Assembly (NCBI GenBank): GCA_026400305.1
Contig: JAPLPI010000032.1
Span: forward strand, 1-6,993
Reading direction: 5' to 3'
Source of the DNA: Alphaproteobacteria bacterium
GTDB lineage: Bacteria; Pseudomonadota; Alphaproteobacteria; Micropepsales; Micropepsaceae
Length of the DNA stretch: 6,993 nucleotides
Each line of letters begins with the position of its first letter. Positions within the stretch are counted from its first letter, which is position 1. A model generated the notes under the pieces. It searched no databases. It was not told the origin of the DNA and saw nothing but the letters and a program-made list of their open reading frames with translations. The position numbers and the translations under genes were made by a program. This document shows positions 1 to 6,370 of this stretch, in pieces.

Positions 1-1705
1 CATGGCCGATGCCGATGGCGGTCAGCTCCACGCCGGAGCGGGTTTCGATTTCCTCGATCACCCGGCGCAGATGTTGTTCCAGATAATTGCCGGCATTCAC
101 CGACAGGGTTGAATCGTCCACCGGCGCGCCGTCCGAGATCACCATCAGGATCTTGCGCTGTTCGGGGCGGGCGATGATGCGGTTGTGGGCCCAGGTCAGG
201 GCCTCGCCATCGATATTCTCCTTCAGCAGGCCCTCGCGCATCATCAGGCCCAGGTTGCGCTTGGACCGCCGCCACGGCTCGGCCGCCGACTTGTAAATGA
301 TATGGCGCAGATCGTTCAGGCGGCCTGGCTGGGGCGGCTTGCCCGCGGCCAACCATTTTTCGCGCGCCTGTCCGCCCTTCCAGGCGCGAGTAGTGAAGCC
401 CAATATCTCGGTTTTGACTCCGACGCGTTCGAGCGTGCGGCCCAATATGTCGGCACACATCGCCGCCACCATGATTGGGCGCCCGCGCATGGAGCCGGAA
501 TTATCCAGCAACAAGGTCACGCAGGTATCGCGGAAGGTGGTGTCCTTCTCGCGCTTGAAGGACAAGGGATACATGGGATCGATGATGATGCGCGGCAGGC
601 GCGATGCATCCAGCATGCCTTCTTCCAGGTCATATTCCCAATGGCGGTTCTGCTGCGCCAGCAACAGCCGCTGCAGCTTGTTGGCTAGGCGCGATACCAC
701 GCCCTGCATGGAGGACAGCTGCTGGTCCAGGAAGGAGCGCAGCCGCGCCAGTTCCTCGGCCTCGCACAGATCGGCGGCGGCGATTTCCTCGTCATATTCG
801 GCGGTGAAGACCTTGTAGCCCCATGTGTCCTGGTGGGAAAAGGCCGCTTCGTTGCGGTTTGCCTTGGCGCCGTCTTCCGGCTCGTTGGCGTCGGACAGGT
901 TTTCAGATTGCTCGGAGGCCGCGTCGGTTTCCACCAGTTCGCCGTCTTCGGCGTCGGCGGCGGATCCGGTGGTGGCGCTTTCGCCATCCTGCTGGGCGTC
1001 GCTGTCATCGCCTTTGTCTTCCTGGCCTTCGGGATTTTCGCCCTCGGCGTCTTCGTCGGACTGGGTGTCGCTGTCGCTCTGCTCACCCAGCGACAAATGA
1101 TTGAGCATGGAGCGGGTTAGCCTGGCGAAGGCTTGCTGGTCGCGCAACGCACCGGCCAGTTTTCCCAAGTCCGCGCCAGCCTTGCTTTCAATGAAAGGTC
1201 GCCACAGATCCACCGCGCCCGACACCGATGCCGGCGGTTTCTGGCCCGTCAGCGTTTCACGCACCAGCAGACCCAATACATCGGCCAGCGGTGCTTCGTC
1301 TTTCACCCGCGCCTTGCCCAGGCCACGATTCAGCAGCCGCTGTTCCAGCCCGGAGGCCAGGTTGGCGGCGACGCCCTTCATGGCTAGCGAGCCGATGGCT
1401 TCGACGCGGGCCTGTTCGGCGGCTTCGAACACCGCGGCCCCGTCGGGCGAAGCGGGGCGGAAACGGTTGTTCACTTTCTCGTCGTGATAGGCCTTGCGCA
1501 GGGCATAGGCATCGCCGGTGCAGCGCACCAGGGCGATGTCGGCCGCGGACAGGTTGCGGTGGGGCGAGGGCAGGCGGGCCTTGAGGCCTTTGAGTGAGGT
1601 CGGCTCGCTGGAGAAGCTGACTTCCAGTTCCGGTTCCGCCGCCAGCGACCGCACCGCGACCGAGACGGCGCGCTTGAACGGCTCTGACGGAGATTCTGGC
1701 TTCAC
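1..1705 (-). CDS. cobT: Aerobic cobaltochelatase subunit CobT (C-terminus beyond left edge)
   Basis: CobT is the VWA-domain subunit of the ATP-dependent cobaltochelatase. With CobS it forms a chaperone-like complex that helps CobN insert cobalt into hydrogenobyrinic acid a,c-diamide in aerobic vitamin B12 synthesis (family knowledge). The frame stays open for 568 codons from a GTG at 1705 to the window edge. Residues 1-205 are the conserved N-terminal region, including the segment [13 protein letters not shown] (93-105). Residues about 208-285 are a low-complexity Asp/Glu/Ser/Gln-rich linker. Residues about 390-568 are the VWA domain, with the MIDAS motif [10 protein letters not shown] at 401-410 (Asp401, Ser403, Ser405), a threonine in GFTT (438) and an aspartate in SDGAPVD (525). 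The visible end, IGIGH, normally lies a few tens of residues before the C-terminus. The GTG start overlaps the cobS stop (GTGA), which implies translational coupling. No frameshift or internal loss is seen. Confidence 0.96.
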   Translation of the reverse strand, partial: MKPESPSEPFKRAVSVAVRSLAAEPELEVSFSSEPTSLKGLKARLPSPHRNLSAADIALVRCTGDAYALRKAYHDEKVNNRFRPASPDGAAVFEAAEQARVEAIGSLAMKGVAANLASGLEQRLLNRGLGKARVKDEAPLADVLGLLVRETLTGQKPPASVSGAVDLWRPFIESKAGADLGKLAGALRDQQAFARLTRSMLNHLSLGEQSDSDTQSDEDAEGENPEGQEDKGDDSDAQQDGESATTGSAADAEDGELVETDAASEQSENLSDANEPEDGAKANRNEAAFSHQDTWGYKVFTAEYDEEIAAADLCEAEELARLRSFLDQQLSSMQGVVSRLANKLQRLLLAQQNRHWEYDLEEGMLDASRLPRIIIDPMYPLSFKREKDTTFRDTCVTLLLDNSGSMRGRPIMVAAMCADILGRTLERVGVKTEILGFTTRAWKGGQAREKWLAAGKPPQPGRLNDLRHIIYKSAAEPWRRSKRNLGLMMREGLLKENIDGEALTWAHNRIIARPEQRKILMVISDGAPVDDSTLSVNAGNYLEQHLRRVIEEIETRSGVELTAIGIGH

Positions 1706-2694
1706 GCCACCAGGACCTTGGCGGCGCTTTCCGGCAATTCCTCGCCGAAGCAGCGCTGGTAGAATTCCGCCACCGAAGCGCGTTCCAGCTCATCACACTT
1801 GTTTAGGAAGGTGAGGCGGAAGGCAAAGCCGATATCGCCGAAGATCTCTGCATTCTGCGCCCAGGTGATAACGGTACGCGGGCTCATCACCGTGGACAGG
1901 TCGCCCGCCACGAAGGCATTGCGGGTCATGTCGGCCAGCCGCACCATCGCCGAAATCGTCTTCTTGCCTTCGGCGCTGCTGTAGTTTGACGCCTTGGCCA
2001 GCACGATTTCTTCTTCGGCCTCATGCGTGAGGTAATTGAGGGTGGTGACGATGCTCCAGCGGTCCATCTGGCCCTGGTTGATCTGCTGGGTGCCGTGGTA
2101 CAGGCCCGTGGTGTCGCCCAGACCGATGGTGTTGGTGGTCGAGAACAGGCGGAAAGCCGGATGGGGGTGGATCACCTTGTTCTGGTCCAGTAGGGTGAGG
2201 CGGCCAGACACTTCCAGCACGCGCTGTATCACGAACATCACATCGGGGCGGCCGGCGTCATATTCGTCGAACACCAGCGCCACGGGGCGCTGCAGTGCCC
2301 AGGGCAGCAACCCTTCGCGGAACTCTGTGACCTGCTGGCCGTCCTTCAGCACGATGGCGTCCTTGCCGATCAGGTCGATACGGCTGACATGGCTGTCCAG
2401 GTTGATGCGGATGCAGGGCCAGTTCAGCCTTGCGGCGATCTGTTCGATATGCGTGGACTTGCCGGTGCCGTGATAGCCCTGAACCATGACGCGGCGGTTG
2501 AAGGCAAAGCCCGCCAGGACGGCGAGCGTGGTTTCGCGGTCGAAGCGATAGGCGGGATCGATCTCCGGCACATGCTCGCCGCTCGTCTTGAAGGCGGGGA
2601 CTTTCATTTTGGTCTTGATGCCGAACAGCGACGCGGCATCGACGGTCGTGTCGGGGACCGAATTGGTATTCAGGGTTTCTGTGTGTGTGCTCAT
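1702..2694 (-). CDS. cobS: Aerobic cobaltochelatase subunit CobS, AAA+ ATPase
   Basis: CobS is the MoxR-like AAA+ ATPase that assembles with CobT and powers cobalt insertion by CobN (family knowledge). The 330-residue product has the expected family length. Walker A is GYHGTGKST (73-81). Walker B is VALVFDEYD (138-146). A sensor-1-like FSTTNT lies at 184-189 and an SPRTVI segment with a likely sensor arginine at 271-276. The near-invariant blocks [15 protein letters not shown] (60-70), [18 protein letters not shown] (197-214) and [14 protein letters not shown] (292-305) are intact. The frame stays open 27 codons further upstream to 2775, but ATG 2694 is preferred: it has an AGGA Shine-Dalgarno 8 nt upstream (2703-2706), and the extension is Arg-rich and overlaps the upstream gene's end. 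It lies 46 nt after the J-domain gene and overlaps cobT by 4 nt, so all three are probably co-transcribed. Confidence 0.97.
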   Translation of the reverse strand: MSTHTETLNTNSVPDTTVDAASLFGIKTKMKVPAFKTSGEHVPEIDPAYRFDRETTLAVLAGFAFNRRVMVQGYHGTGKSTHIEQIAARLNWPCIRINLDSHVSRIDLIGKDAIVLKDGQQVTEFREGLLPWALQRPVALVFDEYDAGRPDVMFVIQRVLEVSGRLTLLDQNKVIHPHPAFRLFSTTNTIGLGDTTGLYHGTQQINQGQMDRWSIVTTLNYLTHEAEEEIVLAKASNYSSAEGKKTISAMVRLADMTRNAFVAGDLSTVMSPRTVITWAQNAEIFGDIGFAFRLTFLNKCDELERASVAEFYQRCFGEELPESAAKVLVA

Positions 2695-2708
2695 CAGTCC
2701 AGTCCTGG

Positions 2709-2732
2709 GACGCCGCAAGATAACGCGGAGTC
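2709..2732 (-). promoter_or_regulatory. Intercistronic hairpin just upstream of the cobS ribosome-binding site
   Basis: In the 46-nt gap between the J-domain gene and cobS, 2709-2716 (GACGCCGC) and 2725-2732 (GCGGAGTC) can pair around an 8-nt loop. In RNA from the minus strand this gives eight pairs including one G-U wobble. On the plus strand the same position is a G-A mismatch, so the structure suits the transcribed strand. It ends 2 nt before the AGGA of cobS and has no following U tract, so it is not a normal intrinsic terminator. A role in RNA processing or in tuning cobS translation is inference, and chance is possible in GC-rich DNA. Confidence 0.35.
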
Positions 2733-2740
2733 GCGCCCGT

Positions 2741-3346
2741 TCAGGTGAGGAGGCCTGAGGCGCGCAGCACGCCATAGGCTTTGATGACCTGTTTCAGCCG
2801 TTCTTCCGCGCCCCGGTCGCCGCCATTCGCGTCGGGATGAAAACGCTTCACAAGTTCCTTATACCGCGCCTTTATCTCGATCAAGGTGGCGCCGTGCGGC
2901 AGCTGCAGCGTGTCCATGGAAATGCTCTGGAGCCGCGTCAATTGACGTTCCGGACGGCGCACGGCGGTATCGTCGCCGTCCTCTGCAAACATCGCATGTC
3001 TGTCACGCACCCCGCCCAGAGGGCTCTGGCCCATGCGGGCGCGGGCGCCGCGCTTGCCCAGGGGCCAAGTGGGGCGGTGGCCGGTCAGGGCCTCTTCCTT
3101 GAAGCGCTGGATGTCGTTGTCGTCCATCCCCTTGAAATAGTCCCAGGACTCATTGTGGGCGCGGGCATGAACGGCGCAGTACCAAATATATTCGGTCAGG
3201 TTCTTGGGTGACTTGGCGACGCGGCAGTCGCCAGCGCGGATGCAGTCCGGCGCCTCGCACATGCGGGTTTCCAGTTCCACCTTCTTCGCCTTGCCAGGCT
3301 TGATGCGGATATCGCTTTTGAAACGCGACGGACGAGGTTGAACCAT
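2741..3346 (-). CDS. J-domain (DnaJ-like) protein upstream of cobST
   Basis: This is a 201-residue J-domain protein, a co-chaperone type that stimulates an Hsp70 ATPase through its HPD motif (family knowledge). The J domain is C-terminal, about 145-200, with HPD at 170-172 in [10 protein letters not shown]. It is short, ending soon after the helix following HPD. The N-terminal half (about 25-100) has Cys30, Cys35, Cys41, Cys57 and His60, a spacing that could form a small metal site, followed by a conserved-looking [12 protein letters not shown] block (86-97). This architecture is familiar from alphaproteobacterial genes directly upstream of cobS, and the length looks normal. It is not classical DnaJ, which has an N-terminal J domain and about 375 residues. 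I infer a link to the CobS/CobT complex from position only. ATG 3346 is chosen although it lacks a Shine-Dalgarno, because a promoter-like -10 lies only 6 nt upstream. Confidence 0.88.
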   Translation of the reverse strand: MVQPRPSRFKSDIRIKPGKAKKVELETRMCEAPDCIRAGDCRVAKSPKNLTEYIWYCAVHARAHNESWDYFKGMDDNDIQRFKEEALTGHRPTWPLGKRGARARMGQSPLGGVRDRHAMFAEDGDDTAVRRPERQLTRLQSISMDTLQLPHGATLIEIKARYKELVKRFHPDANGGDRGAEERLKQVIKAYGVLRASGLLT

Positions 3347-3352
3347 TGAACA

Positions 3353-3380
3353 ATTATGGGATCGAAAGCGTAAAAGACAA
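3353..3380 (-). promoter_or_regulatory. Candidate promoter of the J-domain-cobS-cobT operon, probably leaderless
   Basis: Reading leftward on the minus strand, TTGTCT (3380-3375, 4 of 6 matches to the -35 consensus) is followed after 16 nt by CATAAT (3358-3353, 5 of 6 matches to the -10 consensus). The -10 ends 6 nt before the ATG at 3346, so transcription would start at or almost at the start codon. No Shine-Dalgarno precedes that ATG, which fits a leaderless mRNA, a type known to be frequent in alphaproteobacteria. This AT-rich stretch stands out from the GC-rich surroundings. Confidence 0.5.
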
Positions 3381-3413
3381 GAAAACGTAGTGCTTGACTT
3401 TTTCCCGGCTCAG

Positions 3414-3497
3414 GTGAACCTTAAGGATGAACTGGCTGGTCCGGTGCATGCCTTCTCGCTGTCGGCGCTTACGCCTTCCGAGGCGCAGAAGCGTTAA
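3414..3497 (+). pseudogene. bolA: 3' remnant of a bolA-family gene
   Basis: The plus-strand frame ending at the TAA at 3495-3497 reads KDELAGPVHAFSLSALTPSE near its end. This matches the C-terminal end of BolA-family proteins, whose last helix and strand typically read ELAGPVHAL.. in alphaproteobacteria. BolA partners monothiol glutaredoxins and is about 80-100 residues, so only about the last quarter remains. Upstream the frame is open to 3342, but it reads a basic stretch unlike BolA and has no ATG, only GTG codons at 3390 and 3414. The DNA between here and the J-domain start (67 nt) is far too short for the missing N-terminus. The position, divergent from the J-domain gene, is where bolA commonly sits in this class. 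I infer a deletion that removed the bolA start and core. Its 3' end overlaps the end of the CorC-like gene convergently by 29 nt. Confidence 0.7.
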
Positions 3498-4305
3498 CCG
3501 CCGGGATCACCCGCACCGCGATGATCTGGTTGCGCTGCCGGCGCATGATCTCGAATATGAACCCGAAGAACGCAAAACGCTGGCCCACATCCGGGATTGT
3601 GCCGGATTGGGAGATCACCAGCCCTGCGATGGTGGTGGCGTCGTCTTCCGGCAGGCTCCAGCCCAGATCGCGGTTCAGATCGCGCACTGGCACGGTGCCG
3701 TCCACCAGATATGAGCCGTCGGGCCTGGCGCGCACAAGCGGCCGCGACGGGATGCGATTCTCGTCAGGCAACTCGCCGAGAATTTCCGACAAGATGTCGC
3801 CGGGCGTGATCAGGCCCATCAAAGCGCCATATTCATCCACCACCAGCGCCATATGGGTGCGCCGCGCGCGGAAGGCTTTGAACTGCTCTTCCAGAGAGGT
3901 GGTGTCGGGCACGAACCAGGGCTCGCTTGCCAGCACGGCGATATCCACCTTGCCCAGCTCGCCCTTTTCCAGCAGCGCCTGCGCAAGGTTATTGACGTGT
4001 AAAACGCCGACGATGTTGTCCGGCATCTCGCGCCACAGCGGCACGCGGGTATAACCGGCCTTGTGCACCGCGCTCATGATCTCCGTCGGCGGGTCTTCGG
4101 CGTTGATGGTGAACATTTCGGTGCGGTGGACCATTACGTCGGAGATGTCCATCTCGCCGAAGCGAAAGACATTGTGAATATAGCCCGCCTGTCCGCTTCC
4201 CATCTTGCCGTGTTCGGCGGAAACCTCGACCAGCCCCTCGATTTCGGAATCGGTCAGGATGTCATGATGTGGCGCTTCCTGCCGCGCAGGGGGTAGGCGA
4301 TCCAC
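3469..4305 (-). CDS. CorC-like fragment: CBS pair plus CorC_HlyC domain (downstream half)
   Basis: The frame from GTG 4305 (about 278 codons) holds the cytoplasmic half of the disrupted gene. Real homology starts near residue 10 (EAPHHDILTDSEIEGLVEVS). The first CBS domain is about 55-112, with DVMVHRTEM at 56-64 and YTRVPLW at 85-91. The second is about 135-180, with ALVVDEYGALMGLITPGDIL at 153-172. The CorC_HlyC domain is about 185-268, with DGTVPVRDLN (202-211), ATTIAGLV (223-230) and GFIFEI (248-253). The C-terminus looks complete. The first nine residues are only the shifted reading of the upstream half, so GTG 4305 is probably not a genuine start; no Shine-Dalgarno was identified. Whether a soluble CBS protein is made by internal initiation or coupling to the stop at 4254 is unknown. 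From 'MVHRT' on, this half resembles the CorB-like type often next to aroB in alphaproteobacteria. Confidence 0.8.
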   Translation of the reverse strand: MDRLPPARQEAPHHDILTDSEIEGLVEVSAEHGKMGSGQAGYIHNVFRFGEMDISDVMVHRTEMFTINAEDPPTEIMSAVHKAGYTRVPLWREMPDNIVGVLHVNNLAQALLEKGELGKVDIAVLASEPWFVPDTTSLEEQFKAFRARRTHMALVVDEYGALMGLITPGDILSEILGELPDENRIPSRPLVRARPDGSYLVDGTVPVRDLNRDLGWSLPEDDATTIAGLVISQSGTIPDVGQRFAFFGFIFEIMRRQRNQIIAVRVIPAVNASAPRKA

Positions 4306-4718
4306 AGCGCCACCGGTTCGGGTTCGCGGATGGCGAGGGTCTTGGGCACCTGTTCACCCAGAACGATGTGCAATGACGAAAAAACCAGGAAGCCGACAAC
4401 GAACGAAGTGAAATGCAGTCCTGGTGCCGACATGTGCAGCGGCGCGAGCGCGGGCTTCACCAGCGCGGCGACCGTGGGCTCACCGATCCAGCCCAGGCCC
4501 AGCGAGGCCATGGTGATGCCGAGCTGGCAGCAGGCCAGATGGGCTTCGATGTTGCGCAAGATGCTCTGAACCAGCCGCGCGCCCTTCCGGCTTTCCTCGA
4601 CAAGCGTGTCGATACGGAAGGTGCGCGCCTTGACCAGCGCAAATTCTGCGGCGACGAAGAAGGCGTTCGCGGCTAGGAGGAAGGCAGCAAGCAGTAGATC
4701 GATGATGTTAGAACTCAT
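4254..4718 (-). CDS. CorC-like fragment: DUF21 membrane domain (upstream half)
   Basis: This 154-codon frame from ATG 4718 is the membrane half. A hydrophobic segment at 5-29 contains NAFFVAAEFALVK (18-30), the DUF21 hallmark. A second lies around 62-80 (CQLGITMASLGLGWIGEPTV, 64-83) and a third at 101-123, followed by the conserved GEQVPKTLAIREPEPVALW (121-139). The fourth segment begins at VALWIAYPLR (136-145) and is cut short. The last nine residues, GRKRHIMTS, are unrelated to the family and arise from the shifted register at the junction. If expressed, the product would be an incomplete membrane domain without its CBS regulatory part. The start is clear because the initial MSSNIIDLLL matches the usual family N-terminus. 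The gene follows aroB after a 68-nt gap (4719-4786) in which I see no terminator or strong promoter. Confidence 0.8.
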   Translation of the reverse strand: MSSNIIDLLLAAFLLAANAFFVAAEFALVKARTFRIDTLVEESRKGARLVQSILRNIEAHLACCQLGITMASLGLGWIGEPTVAALVKPALAPLHMSAPGLHFTSFVVGFLVFSSLHIVLGEQVPKTLAIREPEPVALWIAYPLRGRKRHIMTS

Positions 4719-4786
4719 CTTCTGGCGATGGTGTCGGCAGGCATGTGGATGATGCTCGGTGAAAAGACAGTAATGATAGCCGTAAT

Positions 4787-5788
4787 TCAGCTCTCCGTCA
4801 GAGCCAATTTTACGGCATCTAGCGGCACATCACGGGTGACAAAGGCCTGCCCCAGCCCCTTGAGCAGTATGAAGGTTAGCTTGCCGTCCGTCACTTTCTT
4901 GTCATGGGCCATGGCGGCGACCAGTTCGTCCGTGCGGGGGCGGCTGCCCGGAATGTCGGCGATGGAGGCGGGCAGGCCGATCGCCTTGAGGTGGCGGATG
5001 AAGCGTTCGGCGTCCTGGCCGGGACACAGACCCAGATTTACCGACAGTCGTAAGGCCAGCGCCATGCCTATGGCGACGCCTTCGCCGTGGATCAGGCGGA
5101 TGTCGGCTTTCATCTTGCACGAATGCGCAACGGCCTTGACCATGGCGGCGCTGTCGCCGGCCAGCGCCTTGGCGCCGTTGGCTTCCAGCCATTCGAAGAA
5201 GTCGGCGTCGCCCAGCGCGCCATACTTGGCGACCTCGGCATATCCGGCCAGCAATTCGCGCCTGGGCAAGGTGGCCAGCAGCGCCGTATCGGCGATGACG
5301 ATGCGCGGCTGATGAAACAGACCGATAAGGTTTTTGCCCTGGGGCGCGTTGATCGCGGTCTTGCCTCCAACCGAGGAATCCACCTGGGCCAGGAGCGTGG
5401 TGGGGATTTGCGCGAAAGCCACTCCGCGCTTGAGAACGCCGGCCGCAAAGCCGGTGAGATCGCCGATCACCCCGCCGCCCAGCGCGATGACAAGACCCTT
5501 GCGGTCGATCTCCATGTCCAGCAGCGCGCCGCTGAGCTTTTCCAAGCCCCCGAAACTCTTGCTGACTTCACCGGGCGCCATCACAATGGGGCGGGCGTTG
5601 ATGCCGGAGTTGTCGAGCACATTCAGCAAAGGTTGGAGGTGAATTTTCGCCACATGCTCGTCGGTCACCACGGGCACAACACCCTTGGCCATAGATTTCA
5701 GCAAATCGCCCGCGCGCGCTAAGGCGCCCGCGCCGACATGGATGTCATAGGCGCGTTCGCCAAGGCCGACTGTGATGGTCTCGCTCAT
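4787..5788 (-). CDS. aroB: 3-dehydroquinate synthase, internally deleted and probably inactive
   Basis: AroB converts DAHP to 3-dehydroquinate, step 2 of the shikimate pathway, using NAD+ and a divalent metal. The 333-residue product shows the NAD-binding APGE (71-74) and GGGVIGDLTGF (104-114), PTTLLAQVDSSVGGKT (129-144), the metal-binding Glu185 in YAEVAKYG, and HGE (234-236). However, CKMKADI (224-230) runs straight into RLIHGE (231-236). In the family about 30-33 residues lie between these, including LNLGHTFGHA, which supplies one of three metal ligands (Glu194, His271, His287 in Aspergillus DHQS, where this loss corresponds to His271). Normal length is about 365-380. The deletion is in frame, so the gene stays open. 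The start is ATG 5788, overlapping the aroK stop as ATGA; ATG 5800 is an alternative. Without that ligand, activity is doubtful. An assembly error is a serious alternative. Confidence 0.93.
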   Translation of the reverse strand: MSETITVGLGERAYDIHVGAGALARAGDLLKSMAKGVVPVVTDEHVAKIHLQPLLNVLDNSGINARPIVMAPGEVSKSFGGLEKLSGALLDMEIDRKGLVIALGGGVIGDLTGFAAGVLKRGVAFAQIPTTLLAQVDSSVGGKTAINAPQGKNLIGLFHQPRIVIADTALLATLPRRELLAGYAEVAKYGALGDADFFEWLEANGAKALAGDSAAMVKAVAHSCKMKADIRLIHGEGVAIGMALALRLSVNLGLCPGQDAERFIRHLKAIGLPASIADIPGSRPRTDELVAAMAHDKKVTDGKLTFILLKGLGQAFVTRDVPLDAVKLALTES

Positions 5789-6330
5789 GCGCCTTCGCAT
5801 AGTCCATGGGAGGCGAGGGCTGCAACGATCTTGTCGAGCAAGACGGCATGGGGCTCGTCGCCCGATTCAAGCACCATGTCGGCCAGGGCATAAGCGGGTT
5901 CACGCTGCGCCAGAAGATTTTCCAGGGTGCCGCGCATATCGTCGTTGGCCAGAAGTGGGCGTGTCTGGTCGGCTTCTTGGCGCTTGCGCACCCGGCCAAG
6001 CAGGATGTCAATCGGCGCCTTCAGCCAGATGGTGAAGGCACCCGTCTTTATGGCGGCGCGGGTTGTTTCATCCATATAGGCACCGCCGCCGGTGCCCAGC
6101 ACATGCGGTTTCTCAGCCAGCAGGCGCGCGATGACGCTGCGTTCCAGGCGGCGGAATTCCGGCTCGCCATACTTGGCGAAAATTTCCGCCACTGTCATGT
6201 CGGCGGCGGCTTCGATCTCGTGATCGGCGTCGGCGAAGGGCACTTCCAGCTGTGTAGCCAGCCGCTTGCCGATTGAGGTTTTGCCCGACCCCATCATGCC
6301 CACCAGTGCCACGGTTTTATTTAGCAACAT
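5785..6330 (-). CDS. aroK: Shikimate kinase
   Basis: This enzyme phosphorylates shikimate at O3 with ATP, step 5 of the shikimate pathway, in the cytoplasm. The 181-residue product is within the usual 170-200. It shows Walker A GMMGSGKT (11-18), the shikimate-binding DADHE (34-38), Arg60 in EFR, the GGG motif (81-83), the lid arginine in TRPLL (Arg124) and Arg143 in QREPAY. Every element is present, so the gene looks functional, in contrast to aroB next to it. ATG 6330 is used; a GTG two codons upstream (6336) is in frame and cannot be excluded, and neither has a strong Shine-Dalgarno. The stop overlaps the aroB start by 4 nt (ATGA), so the two are translationally coupled. It is divergent from the recombinase gene across only 40 nt, so their promoters must overlap each other or the coding regions. 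I could not identify a clear promoter for either. Confidence 0.95.
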   Translation of the reverse strand: MLLNKTVALVGMMGSGKTSIGKRLATQLEVPFADADHEIEAAADMTVAEIFAKYGEPEFRRLERSVIARLLAEKPHVLGTGGGAYMDETTRAAIKTGAFTIWLKAPIDILLGRVRKRQEADQTRPLLANDDMRGTLENLLAQREPAYALADMVLESGDEPHAVLLDKIVAALASHGLCEGA

Positions 6331-6370
6331 GAGCACCCGGATACACCAAAGATCGTGCTAAATCTAATCC

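Larger units (their letters stand above)
3469..4718 (-). pseudogene. Hemolysin/CorC-family CBS-domain membrane protein gene, disrupted
   Basis: Two overlapping minus-strand frames encode the front and back of one protein: a DUF21 (CNNM-type) membrane domain, then paired CBS domains, then a CorC_HlyC domain. Proteins of this group are inner-membrane factors linked to divalent cation (Mg/Co) transport. The halves total roughly 405 useful residues; relatives are usually about 430-440. The join lies near 4260-4290: the first frame breaks off after ALWIAYPLR, and the second picks up at EAPHHDILTDSE in another register. From memory, about 25-35 residues normally lie between these, including the last DUF21 helix and a linker with the pattern YP..W.LN......LRL. 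So this is a deletion whose length is not a multiple of three, not merely a frameshift. The two halves are described separately. Confidence 0.75.

Noticed and set aside
185..1584. Several plus-strand open frames of 90-173 codons and Arg/Pro-rich minus-strand frames across cobT
   Set aside because: They are shadows of the continuous cobT frame, with biased Arg/Pro/Ser composition and no family similarity.
2695..2775. N-terminal 27-codon extension of CobS from ATG 2775
   Set aside because: The extension is Arg-rich, overlaps the J-domain gene's 3' end, and is unlike CobS N-termini. ATG 2694 has a good Shine-Dalgarno and a normal-length product.
2695..3420. Cobalamin riboswitch controlling the cobS-cobT operon
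   Set aside because: The promoter candidate sits against the first start codon, leaving no leader. The 46-nt gap before cobS is too short for the roughly 200-nt element, and no B12-box-like sequence was seen.
4254..4305. Programmed ribosomal frameshift joining the two CorC-like halves
   Set aside because: No slippery heptamer was found at the overlap, and the conserved residues between the halves are missing, so a frameshift would not rebuild the protein.
4719..4786. Intrinsic terminator or promoter between aroB and the CorC-like gene
   Set aside because: I found no stable stem followed by a U run and no convincing -35/-10 pair on the minus strand.
4728..5722. Long plus-strand open frames (about 190-210 codons) opposite aroB
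   Set aside because: They lie antisense to a clearly recognisable aroB, have no recognisable domain, and are expected from GC-rich codon bias on the opposite strand.
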